From an uncultured Oscillospiraceae bacterium (lineage in GTDB: Bacteria > Bacillota > Clostridia > Oscillospirales > Oscillospiraceae), in contig CAKTEB010000013.1 of assembly GCA_934546685.1 (NCBI GenBank), positions 1-37,454 of the forward strand: 37,454 nt of DNA. Reading direction: 5' to 3'. Both the position numbers and the translations under genes were made by a program. Positions 23,580-30,885 of the stretch are shown here, in pieces. Position 1 is the stretch's first letter; the number at the start of each line of letters is the position of its first letter. The notes under the pieces are model-generated. The model was not told the DNA's origin and did no database searches. It worked only from the letters and a program-made list of their open reading frames with translations.

Positions 23580-24053
23580 TTGCTTGCAGCTATTGTGATC
23601 GTTCTGCTGGTGATTCTGGATCAGGCAGTGAAGTACCTTGTAAAGACGAATATCCCCCTGGGGGGCTCGGTAGACTTCCTGCCGGGGATCCTGGGGCTCA
23701 CCCATATCCATAACAACGGAGCGGCCTTCTCTATGCTGGAGGGGGCAAGGTGGTTCTTTATCCTGCTGACGGTGGCCTTTGTGGTCTTCGGCTTCTGGGT
23801 GCTCTTTGCGAAGAAGCTCCGGCATCCCCTGGGCAAGTGGTCCTGGGTGCTGGTGCTGGCCGGGGCCATCGGCAATCTCATTGACCGATGCCTCTACGGC
23901 TATGTGGTAGATATGTTCGAGGTGCAGTTTATGCACTTCGCCATCTTCAATGTGGCGGATATCTTTGTGGTGGTGGGCGGCATTTTGTTCTGCGTCTATT
24001 ACCTGTTCCTCCACGACGATAAGAAGGATAAGAAGCATGACGATCCTGTGTGA
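23580..24053 (+). CDS. lspA: Lipoprotein signal peptidase (signal peptidase II)
   Basis: Removes signal peptides from prolipoproteins in the membrane. 157 residues from a TTG start, with AAAGGAGG (23563-23570) 9 nt upstream. Four membrane segments and the two aspartate motifs of the family: 'GAIGNLIDR' (Asp102) and 'FNVADIFV' (Asp127); 'DQAVKYLVKTNI' and 'HIHNNGAAFSML' are also typical. A charged tail (HDDKKDKKHDDP) ends it. The next gene, rluD, starts 17 bases before its stop, a common arrangement. Confidence 0.96.
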   Translation: MLAAIVIVLLVILDQAVKYLVKTNIPLGGSVDFLPGILGLTHIHNNGAAFSMLEGARWFFILLTVAFVVFGFWVLFAKKLRHPLGKWSWVLVLAGAIGNLIDRCLYGYVVDMFEVQFMHFAIFNVADIFVVVGGILFCVYYLFLHDDKKDKKHDDPV

Positions 24054-24942
24054 CCGGGAGGGAGCCCGGATCGACGCCTTTCTGGCAGAGAGCCTGACGG
24101 AGCTCAGCCGCAGCGGCGCACAGCAGCTGCTGGAAAGGGAAAGCGTGCTGGTAAACGGCAAGCCCGTAAAGAAGAACTATAAGACCCACGCCGGAGACGA
24201 GATCTCCCTGGAGCTGCCGGAGCCGGAGCCTGTGGAGATCCTGCCGGAGAACATCCCACTGGACATCCGCTATGAGGACGGAGACGTGGTGGTCATCAAC
24301 AAGCCCAAGGGCCTGGTGGTGCATCCGGCCCCTGGCCATTGGAGCGGGACGCTGGTGAATGCACTGATGTACCACTGCGGGGATTCTCTGTCCGGCATCA
24401 ACGGGGAGCTGCGCCCCGGCATCGTCCACCGGATCGACATGGACACCAGCGGACTTTTGATCGTGGCAAAGAACGATTTTGCCCATCAGGCTCTGGCGGA
24501 GCAGCTGAAGGACCATTCCCTGAGCCGGGTCTATGAGGCCATTGCCGTGGGGAATATCCGTTCGGACTCCGGCACCATCGACGCGCCCATCGGCCGCCAT
24601 CCCGTCGATCGGAAGAAGATGACGGTGACGGAGAAGAACAGCCGCCCCGCCGTGACCCATTATGAAGTCATCGCCCGGTATCAGGGCTATACCCATCTGC
24701 GGCTGCGGCTGGAGACGGGCCGGACCCATCAGATCCGAGTGCATCTGGCCTGGCAGAACCACCCCATTCTGGGGGACGCGGTCTATGGACGGGGCCGGGA
24801 GCTGGGGATGACCAGCCAGTGCCTCCACGCCAGAAGCCTGACCTTCCGCCATCCCCGCACCGGGGAGTTCGTCACAGTGGAATGCGAATTGCCTGAATAT
24901 TTTACGACGGTACTTAAAAAACTTGGGCCATCTGTGGGTTGA
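24037..24942 (+). CDS. rluD: 23S rRNA pseudouridine synthase, RluD family
   Basis: Makes pseudouridine in large-subunit rRNA. 301 residues from ATG 24037, overlapping lspA by 17 bases, with AAGAAGGATAAG upstream. N-terminal S4 RNA-binding domain ('RIDAFLAESLTELSRSGAQQ' to about 60), then the catalytic domain with 'INKPKGLVVHPAPGHWSGTL' and 'GIVHRIDMDTSGLLIVAKN' (catalytic Asp134), and near the end 'LETGRTHQIRVHLAW'. The exact target positions (1911/1915/1917 in E. coli) are assumed from the family. The stop codon overlaps the -35 box of the thiT promoter. Confidence 0.94.
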   Translation: MTILCDREGARIDAFLAESLTELSRSGAQQLLERESVLVNGKPVKKNYKTHAGDEISLELPEPEPVEILPENIPLDIRYEDGDVVVINKPKGLVVHPAPGHWSGTLVNALMYHCGDSLSGINGELRPGIVHRIDMDTSGLLIVAKNDFAHQALAEQLKDHSLSRVYEAIAVGNIRSDSGTIDAPIGRHPVDRKKMTVTEKNSRPAVTHYEVIARYQGYTHLRLRLETGRTHQIRVHLAWQNHPILGDAVYGRGRELGMTSQCLHARSLTFRHPRTGEFVTVECELPEYFTTVLKKLGPSVG

Positions 24943-24967
24943 CACGGAGGGCCCATTTCGCTACAAT
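24939..24967 (+). promoter_or_regulatory. Sigma-A promoter of thiT
   Basis: TTGACA (24939-24944), 17-bp spacer, TACAAT (24962-24967). The -35 overlaps the rluD stop codon. It stands about 30 bases upstream of the TPP riboswitch. Confidence 0.9.
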
Positions 24968-24996
24968 AGAGAAAACCGCAAAGTAAATAGGAAACT

Positions 24997-25090
24997 GTCT
25001 TCGGGGGGCCGGACGATCCGGCTGAGATTGCGCGAATACGAGCGCTGACCCGTGAACCTGATACGGATGATACCGGCGTAGGAAAAGGCA
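24997..25090 (+). promoter_or_regulatory. TPP (THI-element) riboswitch
   Basis: The conserved TPP aptamer signals appear in order: GGCTGAGA (25020-25027), ACCCGTGAACCTGAT (25048-25062) and ACCGGCGTAGGAAA near 25072-25085. A terminator hairpin follows at 25102-25139, giving the usual off switch at high thiamine pyrophosphate. The downstream gene is a thiamine transporter, which fits. Confidence 0.96.
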
Positions 25091-25101
25091 CAAAACCTCT
25101 G

Positions 25102-25139
25102 GCCGCATTGCTTCCGTGTTTGCAATGCGGCGTATTTTA
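25102..25139 (+). terminator. Riboswitch-controlled terminator before thiT
   Basis: Perfect 10-bp stem GCCGCATTGC (25102-25111) / GCAATGCGGC (25122-25131), then GTATTTTA. Expression platform of the TPP riboswitch. Confidence 0.85.
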
Positions 25140-25162
25140 TATGTTTAGAGGAGGAACTATTT

Positions 25163-25717
25163 ATGAATGGAAGAAAACAAGTGCAGTCCCTCTGCGAGGG
25201 CGCAGTGATGGTATGCATCGCCCAGATCCTGAGCTATCTGAAGCTCTGGGAGATGCCCTGGGGCGGCTCCATCGTGCTGTCCATGGTGCCCATGGTGCTC
25301 TATGCCGTGCGCTGGGGCCTGGGCCGGGGCCTGCTGGCGGGCTTTGTGTTCGGCGTGCTCCAGTTTATGTTTGACGGCGGCTTCGCCATCGGCTGGCAGT
25401 CCATCGTGGGCGACTATCTCCTGGCCTTTACGGTGCTGGGGCTGGCCGGTCTCATGAAGGGCAAAAAGTACGGCGTGTTCTGGGGCTCCCTGATTGCGGG
25501 TGTGGCCCGGTTCCTGGTACACTACGTTGTGGGCGCTACCATCTGGGCGGAGTATATGCCGGACGTGTTCTTTGGCATGACCATGACCTCTCCCTGGATC
25601 TATTCCCTGCTGTACAACGTTGCGTACATGGGCCCCAATATTATTGTGACCCTGGTGATCTTCGCCCTGCTGTACCATCCCATGAAGAAATATCTGACCG
25701 GCCAGGATCTGGCCTGA
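25163..25717 (+). CDS. thiT: Energy-coupled thiamine transporter S component ThiT
   Basis: Membrane substrate-capture subunit of an ECF transporter for thiamine; it needs the shared ECF ATPases and T component encoded elsewhere. 184 residues, six membrane segments, with the ThiT-typical 'GGSIVLSMVPMVLYAVRWGL', 'GVLQFMFDGGFAIGWQSIVGDYLLAF' region and 'YNVAYMGPNIIVTLV'. ATG after AGAGGAGGAAC. Placement behind a TPP riboswitch and the aromatic/Gly residues of the binding segment make the assignment firm. Followed by a terminator. Confidence 0.95.
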   Translation: MNGRKQVQSLCEGAVMVCIAQILSYLKLWEMPWGGSIVLSMVPMVLYAVRWGLGRGLLAGFVFGVLQFMFDGGFAIGWQSIVGDYLLAFTVLGLAGLMKGKKYGVFWGSLIAGVARFLVHYVVGATIWAEYMPDVFFGMTMTSPWIYSLLYNVAYMGPNIIVTLVIFALLYHPMKKYLTGQDLA

Positions 25718-25766
25718 TCAGAGCTATATTCGGCGCCGGGCCCTTGGCAGTTTGGCTCGGCATCGC

Positions 25767-25803
25767 ATCCCTCTCCGGCCTTTGCCGGAGGGGGATTTTC
25801 GTT
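25767..25803 (+). terminator. Terminator after thiT
   Basis: Stem ATCCCTCTCCGGC (25767-25779) / GCCGGAGGGGGAT (25784-25796), one mismatch-type pair, followed by TTTTCGTTT. Confidence 0.88.
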
Positions 25804-25843
25804 TACCGAAGGCGGGAGAATGAGGGGACGCATGCCCCGAAGA

Positions 25844-25872
25844 TTGACTTCCGCGGGGGGCTGTGATATACT
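25844..25872 (+). promoter_or_regulatory. Sigma-A promoter of trkA-trkH
   Basis: TTGACT (25844-25849), 17-bp spacer, TATACT (25867-25872). The start codon is 193 bases downstream, leaving a long leader. Confidence 0.82.
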
Positions 25873-25979
25873 GTGAATCACCGAAGAGTGCCGGAGATTC
25901 CGGCGAAAAAGCACTGCAAAACAGCGTAAACGATCGGAACTGTGCGCCCCTGGGGGCGGCGTTTCGCCGCTTGTACCTC

Positions 25980-26001
25980 GCCGCGTACTGCGGCCTTTTT
26001 T
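25980..26001 (+). promoter_or_regulatory. Terminator-like hairpin in the trkA leader (possible attenuator)
   Basis: Five-bp stem GCCGC / GCGGC with loop GTACT and then C followed by six T. Short but GC-only, and placed between promoter and gene, so it may be the expression platform of a leader-based switch. I could not match the upstream part to a known riboswitch class. Confidence 0.4.
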
Positions 26002-26065
26002 GCGTGCTTTTGTGTTTTCGCTGATTGCCCCGCCCCTGGGCGGGAGGAGCCAAAAGAGGGAACCT

Positions 26066-27427
26066 ATGAATATTATCATTGTTGGATGCGGTAAGGTGGG
26101 CCTGACCCTGGCAGAGCAGCTCTGTCAGGAGGATCACGCTATTACGCTCATCGATACGGACCAGGAGCGACTGGACGATGCCGTCAACTCCATGGATGTG
26201 CAGGCAGTGCTGGGCAACGGCACCAGCTATCAGACCCAGATCGAGGCGGGCGTCCGAGAGGCGGACCTGCTGATCGCGGTGACGGATCAGGATGAGCTCA
26301 ATATGCTCTGCTGCCTGATTGCCCGGAAGGCCGGCAACTGCCAGACCATCGCCCGAGTGCGGAATCCCAGCTACTATCAGGACATCGGCTTTATCAAAGA
26401 CGACCTGGGCCTGGCCATGGTCATTAACCCCGAGTGGGCGGCGGCTCAGGATATCTTCCGGCTGCTGCAGATCCCGTCGGCTCTGGATGTGGACACCTTT
26501 GACAAGGGCAAGGTCAATATGATCCGGTTCAAGATCGAGCCAGGCAGTCCATTGGACGGCAAGAATATGATGAGCATTAGCAATATGCTTGGGGGCAAAA
26601 TGCTGGTGTGCATCCGGGAGCGGGCCGGAGAGATCGTGATTCCCAGCGGCAACACGGATCTGAAGGCCGGAGACAAGATCTCTGTGGTGATCCCCATGGC
26701 AGAGATCGGCGGGATGCTCCAGCGTTTGCGGCTCCGGAAAAGAACCATTCATTCGGTGCTTATCGCCGGCGGCGGCAACACGGCGGTGTATCTGACGGTC
26801 ATGCTCCAGAAGGCGGGGCTCCAGGTAAAGATCATCGAAAACAACCTGCAGCGCTGCGAGGAGCTGGCAGAGCGGGTGCCCAAGGCCCATATCATCCACG
26901 GAGACTCCACGGATAAGCAGCTGCTTCAGGAGGAGGGGCTCCGGGACGCGGAGGCCTTTGTGTGCCTGACGGGCTTGGACGAGGAGAATATCATGCTGGC
27001 TCTGTACGCCGAAAAGGTGTCCAAGGCCAAGGTCATCACCAAGATTGGACGCATCGACTTCGAAGAGGTGGTGGCGGAGCTGCCCCTGGGCAGCGTGATC
27101 TACCCCAAGAATATCACCGCAGAGGTCATCGTCCGGTATGTGCGGGCCCTGGAGAACGCCAGCGGCAACAACGTGGAGACCCTGTATCGAATGCTGGACG
27201 GCCGGGTAGAGGCTATGGAGTTCGTGGTGCGCCCCGGCTCCACCAATATTACCGGCGTGCCCCTCCAGCAGCTGGGACTGAAAAATAATCTGCTGGTATG
27301 CAGCATCAACCGCGGCGGAAGGATCATCACCCCCACGGGCCAGGATACCATCCAGGAGGGCGATATTGTGGTGGTAGTCACCACCCACAAGGGCATCCGG
27401 GATCTGGGCGACATTGTGAGGTATTGA
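26066..27427 (+). CDS. trkA: Potassium uptake regulatory protein TrkA
   Basis: Cytosolic NAD(H)-binding gate subunit for the K+ channel encoded next. 453 residues from ATG 26066 (GAGGGAAC upstream), the length of a two-lobed TrkA. First lobe: 'MNIIIVGCGKVGLTLAEQL' with the Rossmann GxGxxG, 'TLIDTDQERLDDA', then a TrkA-C domain around residues 150-220. Second lobe: 'SVLIAGGGNTAVYLTVMLQ', 'VKIIENNLQRCEELAERVP', then a second TrkA-C near 370-450. Its stop lies one base before the trkH ATG, so the two are co-translated. Confidence 0.95.
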   Translation: MNIIIVGCGKVGLTLAEQLCQEDHAITLIDTDQERLDDAVNSMDVQAVLGNGTSYQTQIEAGVREADLLIAVTDQDELNMLCCLIARKAGNCQTIARVRNPSYYQDIGFIKDDLGLAMVINPEWAAAQDIFRLLQIPSALDVDTFDKGKVNMIRFKIEPGSPLDGKNMMSISNMLGGKMLVCIRERAGEIVIPSGNTDLKAGDKISVVIPMAEIGGMLQRLRLRKRTIHSVLIAGGGNTAVYLTVMLQKAGLQVKIIENNLQRCEELAERVPKAHIIHGDSTDKQLLQEEGLRDAEAFVCLTGLDEENIMLALYAEKVSKAKVITKIGRIDFEEVVAELPLGSVIYPKNITAEVIVRYVRALENASGNNVETLYRMLDGRVEAMEFVVRPGSTNITGVPLQQLGLKNNLLVCSINRGGRIITPTGQDTIQEGDIVVVVTTHKGIRDLGDIVRY

Positions 27428-27428
27428 G

Positions 27429-28874
27429 ATGAACCTTTCCATGATAGCCTACATCGTAGGCGCAATAATGGAGATCGAGGCGGGGCTCATGCTGCTGCCC
27501 GCCCTGGTGGGCCTGATCTATGGGGAGAAAAGCGCCCTGTCCTTTGTGATCTGCGCGGCAGCTGCGGCGGTGATCGGCGCGATCCCGATCCTAAGGAAGC
27601 CCAAGAACACCGCCATCTATGCCCGGGACGGCTTTGTGGCCACGGCGCTCAGCTGGCTGGCCCTTAGCGCCGTGGGGGCGGTGCCCTTCTGCATGACCGG
27701 CCAGATCCCCCATTACATCAACGCTCTGTTTGAGATGGTCTCCGGCTTTACCACCACCGGCGCCAGCATCCTCCACGAGGTGGAGTCTCTGGATCACTGC
27801 ATGCTGTTCTGGCGGAGCTTTTCCCACTGGATCGGCGGCATGGGCGTTTTGGTCTTTATGCTGGCGATCCTGCCAATGGCCGGAGGGCAGAACCTCCACC
27901 TCATGCGGGCAGAGAGCCCCGGCCCCACCGTGGGCAAGCTGGTACCCAAGCTCCGACAGTCGGCCATCTGGCTCTATGGCATCTATTTTGGCCTGTCCGT
28001 TATCTGTTTTATCCTGCTGTGGACGGGCGGCATGACGGCCTTTGAGGCCCTGTGCCTGACCTTCGGCACGGCGGGCACCGGCGGTTTTGGCGTGCTGAAT
28101 TCCAGCTTTGCGGAGTACTCTCCGTTCTGCCAGTGGGTTACCACCGTTTTTATGGCCCTGTTCGGCATGAACTTTAACTTCTACTATCTCATTATCCTGA
28201 AAAAATACAAGGACGCCCTGAAAATGGAGGAGATCCGCTGGTACCTGATCCTGTTCTTCTTCGCGTCCATTACCATTATCCTGAACCTCCGGCAGGCGGG
28301 GATGCTGGGCACCCAGGCCCAGACCGTGGACGCCTTCTTCAGCGTCTCCTCGGTGATGACCACCACCGGCTACGCCACCACAGACTTTAACCTGTGGCCC
28401 AGCTACAGCCGGACGATTCTGGTGATGCTGATGTTCACCGGCGCCTGCGCGGGCTCCACCTGCGGCGGCATCAAAATGAGCCGCTGGATCATCTACTGGA
28501 AGACCCTGAAGCGGGAGCTTCGGCGGATGACCCATCCCCGGTCCGTGCGGCATATTCAGATGGACGGCAAGACCATTGAGAACGGCGTGCTCCAGAATAC
28601 CTTTGCCTACCTTGCCATCTATGTGCTGATCTTTGCGGCCTCCCTGCTGATCGTCAGCCTGGACGGCCTGGATCTTACCACCAACTTTACCGCCATCGCG
28701 GCTACCATCAACAATATCGGCCCCGGCCTGGAGCTGGTGGGTCCGGTGGGAAACTTTGACTGCTTCTCGTTCCTCAGCAAGATCGTTATGATCTTCGATA
28801 TGCTGGCGGGACGGCTGGAGATCTATCCCCTGATGATCTTCTTCCTGCCCTCCACCTGGAAAAAGCACGCGTAA
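27429..28874 (+). CDS. trkH: Potassium uptake channel subunit TrkH/KtrB
   Basis: Membrane K+ translocating subunit, 481 residues, about ten or more membrane segments in four M1-P-M2 repeats. The four filter segments can be seen: 'VSGFTTTGASIL', 'FGTAGTGGFGVL', 'VMTTTGYATTDF' and 'ATINNIGPGLELVG'. 'FTGACAGSTCGGIKMSRW' is also typical. The TrkH name is chosen because of length and the two-lobed TrkA partner; KtrB is the alternative. Terminator downstream. Confidence 0.95.
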   Translation: MNLSMIAYIVGAIMEIEAGLMLLPALVGLIYGEKSALSFVICAAAAAVIGAIPILRKPKNTAIYARDGFVATALSWLALSAVGAVPFCMTGQIPHYINALFEMVSGFTTTGASILHEVESLDHCMLFWRSFSHWIGGMGVLVFMLAILPMAGGQNLHLMRAESPGPTVGKLVPKLRQSAIWLYGIYFGLSVICFILLWTGGMTAFEALCLTFGTAGTGGFGVLNSSFAEYSPFCQWVTTVFMALFGMNFNFYYLIILKKYKDALKMEEIRWYLILFFFASITIILNLRQAGMLGTQAQTVDAFFSVSSVMTTTGYATTDFNLWPSYSRTILVMLMFTGACAGSTCGGIKMSRWIIYWKTLKRELRRMTHPRSVRHIQMDGKTIENGVLQNTFAYLAIYVLIFAASLLIVSLDGLDLTTNFTAIAATINNIGPGLELVGPVGNFDCFSFLSKIVMIFDMLAGRLEIYPLMIFFLPSTWKKHA

Positions 28875-28885
28875 TCTGATAAACG

Positions 28886-28920
28886 GCAGCCCTCCGCAGA
28901 GCCTGCGGAGGGCTGCTTCT
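28886..28920 (+). terminator. Terminator after trkH
   Basis: Perfect 13-bp stem GCAGCCCTCCGCA (28886-28898) / TGCGGAGGGCTGC (28904-28916), loop GAGCC, then TTCT. Confidence 0.85.
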
Positions 28921-28961
28921 GCATATACGGAATTGGATGTGTGCAAAAATATTCCCTGGAT

Positions 28962-29037
28962 TTGCAATGGGTTTACGGTATTTGATATAAAACCTCTCAA
29001 ATAGATACTTGCAATTCGTAAAATGTTATCGTATCCT
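28962..29037 (+). promoter_or_regulatory. Two overlapping candidate promoters for beta-helix B
   Basis: P1: TTGCAA (28962-28967), 18-bp spacer, TATAAA (28986-28991). P2: TTGCAA (29009-29014), 17-bp spacer, TATCCT (29032-29037). The identical -35 boxes lie 47 bp apart in an AT-rich stretch, and the sequence TGTGCAAA is at 28940-28947 just upstream. Confidence 0.5.
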
Positions 29038-29070
29038 AAAGTTAGTTTGCATACAAAGGAGGCAAATCCA

Positions 29071-30822
29071 ATGAAAACATTTAAGAAGGTAGAGGGCCAG
29101 TGGATCGTTCCTGAGACCACTGAACTCTTTGGACTGACGATCCTCCCCGGCGCTTCTCTGGAAGCTCCTGAGGGAAAGACCCTGGTTATGACTGTAAACG
29201 GCGAGAGCGTTGCCCCCGTGCCGGGCAATTATGAGGGCGACATCGTGCTGGAGGTGCTGGACCCTATTCCCAACGGAAATTATAAGTTCCGGGCTGCCAT
29301 CTATGCTGAGGGCGGCTCTGTGATCGAGGAGAAATCCGCTCTGTCCGCGGTGCTGGACGGCGAGGTCAAGGACGGCGAGTGCCTGGACGTGTCCATCACC
29401 AGCTGGGACGAGGACTTCAACGGCATCTGCGTGGGCGGCAAGGGCCCCTATACCGTTTCTAATGCTGACGTTTCCCTGATCGGCAACGGCGGCAACGACT
29501 TTATCGGCTACGGCGCTGGCATTATGTCCGGTGACGACGCGATCCTTACCGTGGAGGATTCCGTGATCTCCACCAAGGGCGCGGCCCGGGGCGCCATGTT
29601 TGCTGGCGGAAACTCCAAGCTCTATGTGAAGAACTGCGAGATCTCCGCCGAGGACGGCGTGCTGCCCTATGACTACGAGGACAACGTGATGCCCGGAAAT
29701 ATGCGCCGGGTGCCCTGGATGCTGGGCCTTCGGGGCAACTGCCGCGCCACCAACCTGGCGGATTACGCGGACGCCCTCTATGAGGACTGCACCATCACTT
29801 CCGAGGGGTGGGGCGTTATGTCTACCGACGGCGTGCGCCGCTGCCGGCTGACCCTGAAGAACTGCGATGTGGCGGTTACCGGCCCCAGCGGCTATGGTGC
29901 CTTCTCCATTGGCGACTGCATCGACACCTTTGAGGACTGCCGGTTCGATGTGCCGGATTACGCGCTGATCATGGCCAACGAGACCGCCTCCGGCGTGTTC
30001 AAGAACACCAAGGTGGACGCTGGCCGCTTTGCGGTGATGTGCTTCCGCAACGAGGGCGGCAGGCTGGTCATCACCGACGGCTCCGTGCTGAATACTGATG
30101 AGACCACCGTGGTGGTCAAAGGCTGCGCCCCCATCATTGAGGTGGACAACTCTGTGCTCTCTCCCGGCAACGGCATCATCCTTCAGGTCATGAACTCTGA
30201 CGATCCCGGCAACCCCGCTGGCTACTATAAGGATCCCACCGAGGACGACGTGTACGATCCCGAGCACGACAACAAGACGGCCCGTGAGACCTACGACGTG
30301 ATCGCCTCCTTCAAGGATATGACGGTCACCGGCGACTTCTACAATGGTTCCACCGGCAAGAAGGGCGACACCGGCCCGAAGATGGAGATGGCGCCTCCTC
30401 CCGGGGCTGGCCCCGAGGGTCCTGGCGGCCCTGGCGGTCCCGGTGGTCCTGGCGGCCCCGGCGGCGGCCCTGGCAGCAAGGGCAACGGCTATGACGGCGT
30501 GCGCAATATGGCGCTGACCTTTGACAACGCCTCTGTCACCGGCATTATCTCCGCCTCTAAGGCCCTCCATCGCGTTGAGAAGGTCTTTAAGGACAACTGC
30601 GAGGAACTGGGCGAGGTCGTCAATACCGCCCAGCCCGTGGTCAACAACGGCGTCATCGTGACCCTGAAAAACGGCGCGGTCTGGACCGTAGCAGGCACCT
30701 CCTATCTGAGCTCCCTGACCATCGACGAGACCTCCAGCGTGGTGGGTACGCTGCTGGTGGACGGCCAGGAGACCGCTGTCAAGCCCGGCACCTACACCGG
30801 CGCTCTGACCCTGACCATTTAA
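29071..30822 (+). CDS. Right-handed beta-helix protein with internal GPG repeats (paralogue B)
   Basis: 583 residues, unknown function. ATG 29071 has AAAGGAGG (29055-29062). Shares a long core with the protein at 9693-11924: 'LIGNGGNDFIGYGAGIMSGD', 'LGLRGNCRATNL', 'YEDCTITSEGWGVMSTDG', 'FEDCRFDVPDYALIMA', and the ending 'NNGVIVTLKNGAVWTVAGTS' plus 'YLSSLTI' and 'VKPGTYTGALTLTI'. The GPG tract is shorter and sits near residues 450-468 instead of at the N-terminus. No signal peptide or anchor. It is a single-gene transcript, facing a binding-protein gene across a shared terminator. Confidence 0.82.
   Translation: MKTFKKVEGQWIVPETTELFGLTILPGASLEAPEGKTLVMTVNGESVAPVPGNYEGDIVLEVLDPIPNGNYKFRAAIYAEGGSVIEEKSALSAVLDGEVKDGECLDVSITSWDEDFNGICVGGKGPYTVSNADVSLIGNGGNDFIGYGAGIMSGDDAILTVEDSVISTKGAARGAMFAGGNSKLYVKNCEISAEDGVLPYDYEDNVMPGNMRRVPWMLGLRGNCRATNLADYADALYEDCTITSEGWGVMSTDGVRRCRLTLKNCDVAVTGPSGYGAFSIGDCIDTFEDCRFDVPDYALIMANETASGVFKNTKVDAGRFAVMCFRNEGGRLVITDGSVLNTDETTVVVKGCAPIIEVDNSVLSPGNGIILQVMNSDDPGNPAGYYKDPTEDDVYDPEHDNKTARETYDVIASFKDMTVTGDFYNGSTGKKGDTGPKMEMAPPPGAGPEGPGGPGGPGGPGGPGGGPGSKGNGYDGVRNMALTFDNASVTGIISASKALHRVEKVFKDNCEELGEVVNTAQPVVNNGVIVTLKNGAVWTVAGTSYLSSLTIDETSSVVGTLLVDGQETAVKPGTYTGALTLTI
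30418..30462 (+). repeat. Tandem 9-bp repeat coding for (Gly-Pro-Gly)5
   Basis: Five in-frame units of the GGTCCTGGC type, followed after one Gly codon by a further GGCCCTGGC. Same repeat as at 9741-9857, but located within the C-terminal third of the paralogue. Confidence 0.9.
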
Positions 30823-30839
30823 CGCTGAGCATATAGAAA

Positions 30840-30871
30840 AAATCCTGCCGGAACTCCGGCAGGATTTTTTG
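30840..30871. terminator. Bidirectional terminator between beta-helix B and binding protein B
   Basis: Stem AAATCCTGCCGG (30840-30851) / CCGGCAGGATTT (30856-30867), loop AACT, with A-run before and T-run after, so it works for both convergent genes. Confidence 0.92.
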
Positions 30872-30885
30872 CGCCTGTGGGGAAA

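Larger units (their letters stand above)
25718..26065 (+). other. 348-base intergenic stretch: thiT terminator, trkA promoter and structured trkA leader
   Basis: No gene is seen. It holds, in order, the thiT terminator (25767-25800), a good sigma-A promoter (25844-25872) and a leader of about 190 bases with several hairpins: AGTGCCGGA..TCCGG..GCACT (25886-25916), GGCGGCG/CGCCGC (about 25956-25970), a terminator-like GCCGC/GCGGC + T6 (25980-26001), and CCCGCCC/GGGCGGG (about 26029-26044) just before the ribosome site. Confidence 0.6.

Noticed and set aside
25873..26065. c-di-AMP (ydaO-type) riboswitch in front of trkA
   Set aside because: The expected conserved segments of the aptamer (GGGGAACC-like and CAGCTAAC-like strings) are absent, so I list only an unclassified structured leader.
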